The notes under the pieces are model-generated. The model had not been told where the DNA came from. It searched no databases and was given only the letters and a program-made list of their open reading frames with translations. Positions 25,738-34,296 of a stretch of 64,000 nt of DNA are shown here, piece by piece (within the stretch, counting starts at the first letter, position 1; every line of letters begins with the position of its first letter). The position numbers were made by a program, and so were the translations under genes. This DNA is from Paraherbaspirillum soli (GTDB lineage: Bacteria; Pseudomonadota; Gammaproteobacteria; Burkholderiales; Burkholderiaceae_D): positions 270,179-334,178 of the forward strand of contig NZ_JBHSMT010000028.1 of NCBI RefSeq assembly GCF_042654985.1, read 5' to 3'.

Positions 25738-25807
25738 GTAGGTTGGGCTGCAAAGCCCAACATTTCTTTAATCATGACCAAACGTTGGGCTTTGCAGCCC
25801 AACCTAC
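25738..25807. repeat. repeat family C, full copy (70 bp)
   Basis: GTAGGTTGGGCT ... AGCCCAACCTAC. Two perfect hairpins, GTTGGGCT-GCAA-AGCCCAAC and GTTGGGCT-TTGC-AGCCCAAC, whose four-base loops are complementary. Lies 3' of the nucleosidase gene. Confidence 0.88.
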
Positions 25808-25830
25808 GCATCTACGTTGATGCATCGCGA

Positions 25831-26874
25831 TCAGTGCGTATGACGACGCTTCCATGCGTCCAGGAAGGCTAGCGTCACACTGGCCTCGTTGGTTTCGGCC
25901 AGGCCGCTGCCGAAGAAGGCGCCGACATCCTTGAAATCATTGCCGCCGGCCAGGTCCGACAAGCTGCGGAACGCAATGAACGGCACCCGATTGGCATACG
26001 CGACATGGGCGAAAGCCGCGGTTTCCATATCCACCGCTTCCGCCTGCAAGCTGCTGTACAGGTAAGCACGGTAATCGGGATTGGCCAGGAAGGCAGTGCC
26101 GGACACCGCCCTGCCGCCAACGCGCAAGACGGGTTGGGTGCTGACGCACAAGGAGGGATTTTTCGGTCCGCACTTTGCCAGCTCAGGCTTCAAGGTACGC
26201 GCCACCGCCAGCATCGCCGGATCAGCCTGATAGTCAAAACGGAACTCGCCTTGCGGCGCATTGGCCGCATTCATCACAAAATTGTCGCGCATGAAAAGAC
26301 CGGTGCTGACCGCGCCCTTAGGCGTACCGATCTTGAAATCGGGGCGCGGCTGGCCGTCTTGGGTCGCCAATTTGAGGCCCAGGCAGCTGACATCGCCGGC
26401 CGTACCGCAGGCCGCGGGCACGCTGCCGTCGCCGTTCCAGTACACCTCCATCGGCATCGCCCAGCGCTCCGGCACGATCACGTCGCCGACATGGCTGGCC
26501 GGATTGACGCCGCCGGCAATCCCGCTCAACAACAAGCGTTCGATATGAAAATGATCCAGCATCAGTTGCGTCATCATGGTCGCATTGATCATGCTGACCC
26601 CGCTCAACACTATCGTCACCGGGTTGCCGCGCAGCTCACCGGTGGTAAAGCGATTGCCGTTGATCAGCCAGTCGTGTTTTTTCTCGGTCTGCGCCAGCAG
26701 GATGTCGGCCTCGGCGCCAAAAGCCGAGACTATCCCGATGCGGGGCGTGCACTCGGTCAGGCAATGATGATCGGCCACCGGCACCGCGCAGGCCGCGGTC
26801 ATCAGGGTGGCGCCGGCCAGCACGGCACAGCCGGCCCGGCGCAAGATTTTCAATAGAAGAGGTTGAGTAAACAA
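25831..26874 (-). CDS. exported lipoprotein nucleosidase (PNP/UDP-phosphorylase fold, MTA/SAH nucleosidase type)
   Basis: 347 residues. Lipoprotein signal with lipobox MTAAC (Cys29). The nucleoside phosphorylase/hydrolase fold follows: RIGIVSAFGAEADILL at the start of the domain, LLSGIAGGVNPASHVGDVIVP (nucleobase/ribose loop), and the ribose-binding EAVDMETAAFAHVA with the conserved Met-Glu pair. The late FIAFRSLSDLAGG carries the purine-site Asp. MTA/SAH nucleosidases are normally cytosolic and about 230 residues. This one is longer, exported and has extra cysteines in the insertion (ACGTAGDVSCLGL). It probably salvages extracellular or periplasmic nucleosides; the substrate is uncertain. 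Confidence 0.87.
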   Translation of the reverse strand: MFTQPLLLKILRRAGCAVLAGATLMTAACAVPVADHHCLTECTPRIGIVSAFGAEADILLAQTEKKHDWLINGNRFTTGELRGNPVTIVLSGVSMINATMMTQLMLDHFHIERLLLSGIAGGVNPASHVGDVIVPERWAMPMEVYWNGDGSVPAACGTAGDVSCLGLKLATQDGQPRPDFKIGTPKGAVSTGLFMRDNFVMNAANAPQGEFRFDYQADPAMLAVARTLKPELAKCGPKNPSLCVSTQPVLRVGGRAVSGTAFLANPDYRAYLYSSLQAEAVDMETAAFAHVAYANRVPFIAFRSLSDLAGGNDFKDVGAFFGSGLAETNEASVTLAFLDAWKRRHTH

Positions 26875-27043
26875 GAGAGTCCCTTTCGCTGGATGGATTC
26901 AGGTGCCGGTGGGCACCGGTAAGTGTCAATTAATCAGTCAATGCGACGAGCTTTTGCAAAAAGACAGGCAGGCGATCGCGGCCTCGAGAATAACCGAAGT
27001 GGCGTGGGCAGGAATAGCCCTAAAGAAACAAAACGGGGTTGAA

Positions 27044-27211
27044 GTAGGTCGGAAAAGCGTAGCGCCTTCCGACATGGCGAACCACCGAAAAAAGCCAAGG
27101 GCTTGACCAAGTGATGCGATTCACGCCGTCGGAAGGGTGTAGCAGGGGTTTCAGATGGCATGCCATCTGCCTGCGGAACGGTATCCGCTTGCAAGCGGAT
27201 ACGCGCCCTGC
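27044..27211. repeat. B-like repeat carrying element E, up to the assembly gap
   Basis: Begins GTAGGTCGGAAAAGCGTAGC, a diverged B end. From 27139 it continues into element E (CAGATGGCATGCCATCTG and GTATCCGCTTGCAAGCGGAT), also seen inside the B copy at 34098. The assembly breaks directly after E. The rest of 26875-27456 holds the gap, a pseudogene tail and another B copy. Confidence 0.7.
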
Positions 27212-27221
27212 NNNNNNNNNN
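27212..27221. other. assembly gap (10 N)
   Basis: Ten Ns directly after repeat E. The gap length is probably nominal, and missing sequence would include the start-side context of the neighbouring pseudogene remnant. Confidence 0.99.
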
Positions 27222-27224
27222 GAC

Positions 27225-27304
27225 TTATCGACGCTCTTTTAAGTGCATGGCATTGCGGCGCTCGATATCCGCGGCGGCCTGTTCCGCCAGATTTTGCACA
27301 GCAA
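27225..27304 (-). pseudogene. C-terminal remnant of a paralogue of the 3112 gene
   Basis: Reads LAEQAAADIERRNAMHLKERR to a TAA. The 3112 protein ends LGEKAARDIERRNEKYLKERR. Only about 26 codons survive; the upstream part is replaced by repeat B (27305-27400). No start codon belongs to it. Confidence 0.75.
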
Positions 27305-27400
27305 GTAGGGCGGAAAAGCGCAGCGCTTTCCGCCGTTTTGGATGCATCAAATGCATGCGGCATATCCAGCGGCGGAAGGCGCCACGCTTTTCCGCCCTAC
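27305..27400 (+). repeat. repeat family B, copy 5 (96 bp)
   Basis: GTAGGGCGGAAAAGCGCAGC ... CTTTTCCGCCCTAC. Here both hairpins are of the GGCGGAA/TTCCGCC kind (right arm GGCGGAAGGCGCCACGC). It truncates the pseudogene at 27225. Confidence 0.9.
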
Positions 27401-27456
27401 CTCCAACCTGCGTCACCTGTTAGACTTGCCTCCTTTTTACGCTGGCGACCTCTATT

Positions 27457-28845
27457 GTGACTATCTCTTCTTTCTCCACCCTCCCCCTGGCGCCGGCGCT
27501 GTTAAGCAACCTGGACAGCCTTGGTTATCACAAGATGACGGCGATCCAGGAGCAAAGCCTGCCGGTGATCCTGGAGCGGCGCGACCTGATCGCGCAGGCC
27601 AAGACCGGCAGCGGCAAGACCGCGGCGTTCGGCATCGGCATCCTGCACAAGCTCAATCCGACTTATTTCGCGATCCAGGCGCTGGTGCTATGCCCTACCC
27701 GCGAGCTGGCCGACCAGGTGGCGAAGGAATTGCGCCGGCTGGCGCGCAGTGCCGGCAACATCAAGGTGCTGACCTTGTGCGGCGGATCGCCGATGGGGCC
27801 GCAGATCGGTTCGCTGGAGCATGGCGCGCATATCGTGGTCGGCACCCCGGGCCGGATCCGCGATCACATCGGGCGCGGCAGCATCAATCTGGGCACGGTG
27901 CAGACGCTGGTGCTGGACGAGGCCGACCGCATGGTGGACATGGGCTTTTACGAAGAAATCTCGGGCATCGTCAGCGCCTGCCCGGCGCGCCGCCAGACGC
28001 TGCTGTTTTCCGCCACATATCCGGACGATATCCGCAAGGCCAGCGCGGAATTTTTGCGCGATCCGGTCGAGGTCAAGGTCGAGGCCCAGCATCATGCCGG
28101 CCAGATCGAGCAGCGCTTTTACGAGGTGTCGTATGAAGGCCGCAATGCGGCGGTGGCGCAATTGCTGAACCACTTCCGGCCGGTGTCGACCATCGCCTTT
28201 TGCAACACCAAGATCCATTGCCGCGAGCTGGCGGCCGAATTGCGCGAGCAAGGCTTTAGCGCGCTGGCGCTGTACGGCGAGCTGGAGCAGCGCGAGCGCG
28301 ACGAGATCCTGGTGCAGTTTTCCAATCAAAGCTGTTCGGTGCTGGTGGCAACCGATGTCGCCGCGCGCGGCCTGGATATCCAGACCTTGGGGGCGGTGAT
28401 CAATGTCGATGTATCGAAAGATACCGAGGTGCATATCCATCGAGTCGGCCGCACCGGCCGCGGTCACGACAAGGGTCTGGCGCTGAGCCTGTGCGCGCCG
28501 AACGAGAAAAAATGGGTCAAGCTGATCGAGGACTATCAGCATGGTCCGGTCAGCTGGTTCGATCTGGCGGAACTGGAGCCGGCCGATGGCGGTCCGTTGC
28601 AAGCGCCGATGGTCAGCTTGTGCATCATGGGCGGCAAAAAGGACAAGCTGCGCCCTGGCGATTTGCTGGGTGCGCTGACCGGCGACGCCGGGCTGACCAA
28701 GGAGCAAGTCGGCAAGATCAGCGTGTTCGAGTTCATGACCTATGTGGCGCTGGACCGGCGCGTCGCCAAGCATGCTTTTGCGCGTTTAAGCAGCGGCAAT
28801 ATCAAGGGCCGGAATTTCAAGATGCGGTTTGTTGTGCCTGTGTAA
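27457..28845 (+). CDS. dbpA: DEAD-box ATP-dependent RNA helicase DbpA
   Basis: 462 residues from a GTG at 27457. Ordered motifs: Q-motif (YHKMTAIQEQSLP), Walker A AKTGSGKT, PTRELADQV, GG, TPGRIRDHI, the DEAD box in VLDEADRMVDMGF, SAT (LLFSATYPDD), ARGLDI (VAARGLDIQTL) and HRVGRTGRG. The C-terminal ~75 residues (LCIMGGKKDKLRPGDLLGAL, GKISVFEFMTYVAL, GRNFKMRFV) form the DbpA RNA-binding domain, which targets hairpin 92 of 23S rRNA. Role: late 50S subunit assembly in the cytosol. Followed 15 bases later by repeat A3. Confidence 0.95.
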   Translation: MTISSFSTLPLAPALLSNLDSLGYHKMTAIQEQSLPVILERRDLIAQAKTGSGKTAAFGIGILHKLNPTYFAIQALVLCPTRELADQVAKELRRLARSAGNIKVLTLCGGSPMGPQIGSLEHGAHIVVGTPGRIRDHIGRGSINLGTVQTLVLDEADRMVDMGFYEEISGIVSACPARRQTLLFSATYPDDIRKASAEFLRDPVEVKVEAQHHAGQIEQRFYEVSYEGRNAAVAQLLNHFRPVSTIAFCNTKIHCRELAAELREQGFSALALYGELEQRERDEILVQFSNQSCSVLVATDVAARGLDIQTLGAVINVDVSKDTEVHIHRVGRTGRGHDKGLALSLCAPNEKKWVKLIEDYQHGPVSWFDLAELEPADGGPLQAPMVSLCIMGGKKDKLRPGDLLGALTGDAGLTKEQVGKISVFEFMTYVALDRRVAKHAFARLSSGNIKGRNFKMRFVVPV

Positions 28846-28860
28846 GGCGTTTATTTAATA

Positions 28861-28979
28861 GGCACCTCGAAAAACCGTAGCGAGCGGTCCAAGGTCGGGG
28901 CGAGAAGTGGAGCCGTACGGAGGTACGGTGAGCATCGCAGCCCCAGATTGGGGACGCGCAGTAGGTTTTTAGAGGTGCC
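28861..28979. repeat. repeat family A, copy 3 (119 bp)
   Basis: Terminal inverted repeat GGCACCTC / GAGGTGCC, inner stem GGTCGGGG / CCCCAGATT region, central hairpin CCGTACGGAGGTACGG. Lies between dbpA and the 28991 gene; its right end provides part of the sequence just ahead of that gene's ribosome site. Confidence 0.9.
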
Positions 28980-28990
28980 GGAGAGTGTTT

Positions 28991-29437
28991 ATGAGAAAAA
29001 ATGTATTTGCAGCAGCGTTGATGTTGAGTCTGGGTTTGGGGGTGTTGTCTTCGGCCCAGGCCAGGGATATCAAGCATTTGTTTCCGCTGGCCGATGCGAT
29101 GAAAGAAGCGGACGCTTCAAAAAAACTGGATGGCTCGGTGAAATTTTTCTTTGCCGGTCAGGACCATCCTGCAGTGGCGGAAACGTTCATCAGCGATGTT
29201 TCGAACAAAAAAACCAACTCAAGAACAACCGACGAAGTGGCGTGCAACTGGGCTTTCTTGTCGGCGTTGATCTCATTCCAGGAACGCGCGCATGCATTGG
29301 GTGCCGATGCGGTGGTGAATATCGTCAGCTATTACAAGAAAGATGAAATGGCGAGCGCGACCGAGTTTGAATGTCATGCCGGGGCGATCATGGTTGGCGT
29401 GGCGCTCAAAGGCGATTTTGTGAAGCTGGCTAAATAA
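28991..29437 (+). CDS. secreted protein of the family often labelled excinuclease ATPase subunit
   Basis: 148 residues from ATG 28991 (GGAGAG upstream; a GTG at 28985 is also open). Signal peptide ending SSAQA|RDIKHLFPLADAM. Conserved family blocks: VKFFFAGQ, the ACNWAFLSALISFQERAHALGADAVVNIVSYYK segment region, SATEFECHAGAIMVGVALKGDF. Database names linking this family to UvrA are, to my knowledge, misannotations: there is no Walker motif and the protein is exported. The heavy-metal-binding-like GADAVVNI core resembles YbjQ-type domains. Function unknown. Confidence 0.8.
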   Translation: MRKNVFAAALMLSLGLGVLSSAQARDIKHLFPLADAMKEADASKKLDGSVKFFFAGQDHPAVAETFISDVSNKKTNSRTTDEVACNWAFLSALISFQERAHALGADAVVNIVSYYKKDEMASATEFECHAGAIMVGVALKGDFVKLAK

Positions 29438-29469
29438 GCTCGCCGCTCCGTAGTCCGTTAATAGGAGAA

Positions 29470-29540
29470 GGTTGGGCTGGAAAGCCCAACATTTTCATCT
29501 CCGTCACCACCAAATGTTGGGCTTCGCAGCTCAAGCTACC
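29470..29540. repeat. repeat family C, copy 3
   Basis: GTTGGGCTGGAAAGCCCAAC and TGTTGGGCTTCGCAGCTCAA form two hairpins between converging genes. The right end overlaps the stop codon of the aldo/keto reductase (29536-29538). Confidence 0.8.
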
Positions 29541-30516
29541 GATCGACGCTTGCCATGCGCTGTTCGTTGTAGCGTGGTCCGGCGATATTGGCCAGCGAAC
29601 TTTCCATCTGTTCGATTTCCGCAGCGCTTAGCGTGATTTCCATCGCCGCCACATTTTGCTCCAGGAAGCTGCGCCGCTTGGTGCCAGGAATCGGCACGAT
29701 GTCGTCGCCCTTGTGCAGCACCCAGGCCAATGCCAGCTGCCCCGGCGTCACGCCTCTTTCCGTTGCCATGTTCTTGACCACCGATGCCGCTTGCATGTTG
29801 GCATCGAAATTGGCGCCTTGCAGACGCGGATCCTGATGCCGGAAATCGCTGGGCGGATAGTCTTCGGCGCGCTTGGCGGTGCCGCTCAAAAAGCCGCGTC
29901 CGAGCGGGCTGAACGGCACCAGGCCGATGCCCAACTCGCGCAGCATCGGCATGATTTCCGGCTCCAGATTGCGCTCCCATAACGAGTATTCGCTTTGCAG
30001 CGCAGTGATCGGATGGGTCGCATGGGCTTTGCGGATATTGGCCGCACCTGCTTCCGACAAGCCAAGGAAGCGCACCTTGCCTTCCCGCACCAGGTCGCCC
30101 ATCACGCCCACCACGTCTTCAATCGGCACCGCCGGATCGATCCGGTGCTGGTACAGCAAGTCGATATAGTCGGTGCCGAGGCGGCGCAACGATCCCTCGA
30201 CCGCGGCCTTGACATGCGGCGGACGGCTGGTGATGCCGATCATCTGGTTGTTCTCGATCTGAAAGCCGAACTTGGTGGCGATCACCACTTGATCGCGGTG
30301 CCCCTTCAGCGCCCGCCCGAGCAATTCTTCGTTGTGATAAGGGCCGTACACTTCGGCCGTGTCGAAAAAAGTCACCCCCAGCTCGATGGCCCGGTGCAAG
30401 GTGGAGATCGACTCGCCCTCGTCGGCCTGGCCGTATAGATGACTCATGCCCATGCAGCCGAGGCCGACCGCCGACACTTCCAGGCCCGCTTTTCCCAGCT
30501 TTCGCGTTGTCAACAT
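29536..30516 (-). CDS. aldo/keto reductase (AKR13-like)
   Basis: 326 residues, full-length TIM barrel. Signatures: LGLGCMGMSHLYGQADEGES, catalytic Tyr in FFDTAEVYGPYHNEELLGRAL, Lys in VIATKFGF and His in LLYQHRIDPAVP. The NADPH-binding end is IPIPGTKRRSFLEQNVAA. The pattern (GMGCMGMS, LYQHRIDP) is that of the YakC/AKR13 group, which reduces aldehydes and methylglyoxal-type substrates. Cytosolic and monocistronic; AAGGAG lies upstream of ATG 30516. A palindromic hairpin precedes the ribosome site. Confidence 0.93.
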   Translation of the reverse strand: MLTTRKLGKAGLEVSAVGLGCMGMSHLYGQADEGESISTLHRAIELGVTFFDTAEVYGPYHNEELLGRALKGHRDQVVIATKFGFQIENNQMIGITSRPPHVKAAVEGSLRRLGTDYIDLLYQHRIDPAVPIEDVVGVMGDLVREGKVRFLGLSEAGAANIRKAHATHPITALQSEYSLWERNLEPEIMPMLRELGIGLVPFSPLGRGFLSGTAKRAEDYPPSDFRHQDPRLQGANFDANMQAASVVKNMATERGVTPGQLALAWVLHKGDDIVPIPGTKRRSFLEQNVAAMEITLSAAEIEQMESSLANIAGPRYNEQRMASVDR

Positions 30517-30536
30517 TTGCTGCTCCTTGTGTAAAG

Positions 30537-30571
30537 AGAGGCCGATCCGGCACGTTGCGGATCGACCTCTT
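30537..30571 (-). promoter_or_regulatory. inverted repeat in the 5' leader of the aldo/keto reductase gene
   Basis: AGAGG-CGATCCG and CGGATCG-CCTCT pair around GCACGTTG, leaving one mismatch. About 20 bases upstream of the start codon; may be an operator or an attenuator. The remaining bases to 30965 contain no recognised gene. Confidence 0.45.
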
Positions 30572-30965
30572 TGTCTGATAGCCGGCTACCCGAAGTAGCG
30601 TTTTGGTAACGGTGGCGCGCGGGCAATTTGTCGACTTCGGCCGCGCCAGCTCACCTACTAAAAATAAGTCATTTACGGCGTGATACCAACCTTTAGTTAT
30701 GGGCGATGGCCAATGATTATCGAATGGGAACAGTCCTATAAAAAAATCGGATTTTGCCGATGTGCACCGGTTGATGATTTCCGTAGAGCAACAACTTCAC
30801 CAAGTTGTAGTCATTGTCGCCGGAGTCTTCGGCCGATGAACTTCATGCCACGTAGAAATACCGACTGAAAACGGGCGGGACGAGCAGGACGCTATCCGGC
30901 GCATGCTTCGTTCCGGCGGCAGGCAACAACTTCCTCGTCCTCAACACACTGATGGAGCCGATCAA

Positions 30966-31373
30966 ATGCACCAACCGACAAAAGCAACTATTGAACAGCT
31001 TATAAAGCGCTTACGTCGCTACCCTGCGCAGTATGTTCTGGATGGCCGTCGAAAAACGACTCTTCTGTGCGCTGCTGCCGACATGATTGAGCAGCTATCG
31101 GCGATGCCGGCGGCTAGCAAGAAGAAACTGGGCATAACGCAGGCGGACCCGCTCAGGCCGTACGCTACCGATGAGTACGACGCAAATTTCGGCAATTGCC
31201 TGTTCCTGCATTTCGACAACGCCGAAGCGCCGCCGGATGTCTATTGCGGATCGCCGCTGGAAGTTTATCCGCCGTTTGACGCCAAGTATTGGACGCATTT
31301 CGTGCGGTTTGACTTCAACGCCGTCATCAACGCCGCCTTGCAATCGGCAGCGCCGGAACCGCAAGCACAATAG
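30966..31373 (+). CDS. hypothetical protein
   Basis: 135 residues from ATG 30966 with GGAG 9 bases upstream. Soluble, basic N-terminus (KATIEQLIKRLRRYPAQYVL) with a helical segment CAAADMIEQLSAM, then a Pro/Asp/Tyr-rich C-terminal half (PPDVYCGSPLEVYPPFDAKY). No known motif, signal peptide or membrane helix recognised. Stand-alone, followed by the repeat D terminator shared with the collagenase gene. Confidence 0.6.
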   Translation: MHQPTKATIEQLIKRLRRYPAQYVLDGRRKTTLLCAAADMIEQLSAMPAASKKKLGITQADPLRPYATDEYDANFGNCLFLHFDNAEAPPDVYCGSPLEVYPPFDAKYWTHFVRFDFNAVINAALQSAAPEPQAQ

Positions 31374-31377
31374 ACGA

Positions 31378-31445
31378 AAAAAAAGGGGCAGAGTCATTTC
31401 CGGCAATACCATGCCGAAAATAACCCTGCCCCCTCATTTAACTAC
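31378..31445. terminator. repeat D bidirectional terminator
   Basis: AAAAAGGGGCAG and CTGCCCCCT arms with an inner CGGCA/TGCCG hairpin, between converging genes 30966 and 31463. Same family as 18137 and related to 57515. Confidence 0.65.
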
Positions 31446-31462
31446 AGGATCAGGCCAGCTTC

Positions 31463-33718
31463 TTAGTCGTAAGTAGCGCTCAGCGACACGCCGCTAAACG
31501 GCTGCTTGGCATTCAGCAGAATGTAGTACCAGCGGCTTGCGGCCGGGGATGTCAGCGCAATGCTTTCGCGGTTGCCGGCATTGGCCGAGGCGGCATCGTA
31601 CGACGTGGTGCTGGGGTAACGGTCCAGCGCAACATACATATCGACATCGCCGCTGCCGCCGTTGGTGCGCAGCTGGACGTTCTTCGCGCCGCTAGGCAGC
31701 ATGATGTAGGCGTAAGTTTGGTTCGACGCCGACAGTCCCTTGATCGAGCAATTCTTGCTCAGGTAATAAGGCGATGCGCAGTCAGGCAGCGATGGGCCGT
31801 CCGGCAGCGGTGGTTCGCCGGCGGTGGTTGCGGTCTTGACCCAGTCGGCAAACTCGTTGTCATAGCGATTACCGATGTAGGCCATGTAGTTCTGATAGCC
31901 GTCGTAATCGCCGACGCGGAATTTGGCAACGATCGCATCGACATCGTTACGATGACGCTCGATCATGAAGCGGGTCGACATATAGCCCCAGCGATAGGCG
32001 CGGGTCACGTAATCCGGCATCGAATAGGTATTGCCGAAGATCGTGCTCAGCGAGTAAGTGCCGGTGCGGGCGATGTCAATCGACTCCTGGTTGTCGTTTT
32101 TCTTCGACAGGTATTCCGCCAGGCCTTCGATCCACCATACGGTCGGCTTCGCTGTGCCGGCATTGAAGTCGCCGTACATGTCGAAGCGGCCATCCAGGTA
32201 GTGAATGTATTCGTGCTTCAGGTTCCAGACCTCGAATACCGGACGCATCCACGATGCTTCGTGGGCGATAAAGCGCGCCTGGTTGGATGGGTCGGCCGGA
32301 TTGCCTTCCAGGTACATGCCGCCGTTATTGGTGCTGATGCCGAACATCACTCCCGCATACTTGCTGTAGTTGGTGTAGTCGCTGAATACCACCACTTCGA
32401 GCGAGGTGTTGTTGTCGTTGGCGACCGGCTTGCGGTTGGATTGCAGCATGTCATGGAAGTAGCCTTCCTCGGTTTGCAGCAGATTGCACGACGCTTGCAT
32501 CTGGGCCACGGTCAACTCTTGGGTACGCATGCGGATGGTCGGGCTGCATGTGTATTTGTTGGTCAGCACGGCGTCGGCCAGCCTGGTCTCGAAATTGCAG
32601 GTGCCATACTCGGCGCAATTGGCGCTGTCATTGTATTTGACCGCGCTTGCCGCCGCCAGCCACAGGTCGCTATCGGCGCCAGTCATGCTGGACGTCGCCA
32701 GCATGTTCTTGACCATAGTCTTGATGCCGCTCTTCAGCGCCGGATATTGGAAGAAGCGGAAGGCTTCGTTGGTGGCGTCTGTCAGTTCGTAAGCCGCGCC
32801 GGTGCCCAGCAGAGCACTCTTGTTGTTGACCACAAAAGTGTTCAGCGCCGTTGCATAGGACAGATCGTTTTGCAGCAACTGCTTGCCCTCATTGCTTTCA
32901 TGCGCGCGGAACAATACGGTCAACACGCCGGTAAAACCGCCGCCGGCACTGCGCTGTTGCAGAGCCGCCGCCGCGTTCGGGTTGCTGCTGGTATTGGTGT
33001 AGCGCTGCACCAGGTTTTTCAGGCTGCCCAGGTAGTAGGGCTCGTCGTGCATATTGGTGATCAGCGTAAACGTCTCGCCGGCAGTGCTCGGCCCGGCGGC
33101 GTTGGAGTTGAACAGCACGTTGCCGTCGACCAATTGTTTGATCGCAGGACGCAGCACGCCGACCAAGGAGGAAGACGGCGCCGGGATCGTATTGCCGCTA
33201 GCCAGGTAATAGCCGGCGCGCAGATAAATCAGCAGATTGACCAGCTTGATATTGGTGGCATCGTAGGACCTGGCCTCTTGCGCGAAACGGTTGGCGAGGA
33301 CGCTGAAATTGTTCGCCGAATAGATCTTGGCCGCCTGTGCAGCGTTCAGCGAGAACAAACCGTAATGGCATTCGTAGTCAGGCAGGTTGACGATATAGTC
33401 GGCCAGAGCATCGCCGCTATAGCCGGCCAGCTTGTCCATGTTCTGACAATCCGGTGTGGTGGCCATCATCTTCATCTGATTGGCCCGAGCTTGACGGCTC
33501 TTGGCGGGCATCAGGTCGAGACGCGGCTTCTTGCTCGGCGGCAGATTGTACTTCTGCTGCTCCAGCGACGGCGGCAACGCCTGCCGGATATGCGGCATCG
33601 GCGCCTGCTTGGCCAGTTCAGACTCGCCGTGCGTATGATTGGCTCCGGCATAGACTGCCGGGGCCGAGCAGGCGAACGTCAGTGCTGCAAACCAGGCTAT
33701 TTTTTTTGGAATAATCAT
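31463..33718 (-). CDS. secreted microbial collagenase (peptidase family M9)
   Basis: 751 residues from ATG 33718, preceded by GGAGGAGAG; the upstream ORF extension is unsupported. Signal peptide ending SAPAVYA|GANH. A peptidase M9 N-terminal activator region (about 90-350) precedes the catalytic domain with the zinc motif HEYIHYLDGRF and the downstream Glu in WWIEGLAEYLSK, the exact M9A arrangement. A single C-terminal PPC domain (about 640-751, GSGDVDMYVALDRYP) probably binds collagen or aids secretion. Vibrio-type collagenases are the closest known relatives. An extracellular protease, perhaps exported through the type II system. Monocistronic. Confidence 0.94.
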   Translation of the reverse strand: MIIPKKIAWFAALTFACSAPAVYAGANHTHGESELAKQAPMPHIRQALPPSLEQQKYNLPPSKKPRLDLMPAKSRQARANQMKMMATTPDCQNMDKLAGYSGDALADYIVNLPDYECHYGLFSLNAAQAAKIYSANNFSVLANRFAQEARSYDATNIKLVNLLIYLRAGYYLASGNTIPAPSSSLVGVLRPAIKQLVDGNVLFNSNAAGPSTAGETFTLITNMHDEPYYLGSLKNLVQRYTNTSSNPNAAAALQQRSAGGGFTGVLTVLFRAHESNEGKQLLQNDLSYATALNTFVVNNKSALLGTGAAYELTDATNEAFRFFQYPALKSGIKTMVKNMLATSSMTGADSDLWLAAASAVKYNDSANCAEYGTCNFETRLADAVLTNKYTCSPTIRMRTQELTVAQMQASCNLLQTEEGYFHDMLQSNRKPVANDNNTSLEVVVFSDYTNYSKYAGVMFGISTNNGGMYLEGNPADPSNQARFIAHEASWMRPVFEVWNLKHEYIHYLDGRFDMYGDFNAGTAKPTVWWIEGLAEYLSKKNDNQESIDIARTGTYSLSTIFGNTYSMPDYVTRAYRWGYMSTRFMIERHRNDVDAIVAKFRVGDYDGYQNYMAYIGNRYDNEFADWVKTATTAGEPPLPDGPSLPDCASPYYLSKNCSIKGLSASNQTYAYIMLPSGAKNVQLRTNGGSGDVDMYVALDRYPSTTSYDAASANAGNRESIALTSPAASRWYYILLNAKQPFSGVSLSATYD

Positions 33719-34097
33719 TAATTGCTCTCCTCCGATAATTACATCAACGCGCCCCGCGGCGATATGCCGTGAGATCACGTGACTTCTTGGTACTACTCTT
33801 GTGGAATTTGCACGGCGTGAGCGATGCATCGCCGTGCGGCAGCTGCTTAGAGCAGCGCCGGCCTAAATATTACCGTACGGCAATAAATATAGTAAGCTGA
33901 GAGAATTGACGGGATGACGAACGGTGCAGAAAGAAGGATGAGCGGCGGACGGCAACGCCGATCCGGTAGTTAGCGGACAGGAGATAGCGTTACGCCAATA
34001 TTTTTGACGTAAGGATATAAAACACAAATTGTGGATTATTGCGATGGGGAATAAGGCGGGGTAGATTGTCTAATCAGAACTTCCGCTAAACAGATAA

Positions 34098-34271
34098 GTA
34101 GGGCGGAAAAGCGCAGCCCTTGCAGGGCGCGTATCCGCTGGCAGGCGGATACCGTTCAGCAGGCGGATGGCATGCCATCCGAAACCCCTGCTTCACCCTT
34201 CCGCCGTTTTCAATGCGTCAACCATATGTGGCACATCAATCGGCGGATAACGCTACGCTCATCCGCCCTAC
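34098..34271 (+). repeat. repeat B copy 6 interrupted by element E
   Basis: Starts GTAGGGCGGAAAAGCGCAGC and ends CGCTCATCCGCCCTAC like other B copies, but is 174 instead of 96 bp. About 75 bases (34121-34195) are element E with hairpins GTATCCGC/GCGGATAC and GGATGGCATGCCATCC. The bases 33719-34097 hold the collagenase upstream region with no further recognised feature. Confidence 0.85.
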
Positions 34272-34296
34272 TCCGCCTATCGTTGCGCTAGACGCG

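Noticed and set aside
31718..33721. 667-codon plus-strand ORF opposite the collagenase gene
   Set aside because: Antisense shadow of a high-GC gene with clear M9 motifs; His/Gln/Arg-rich composition and no domain.
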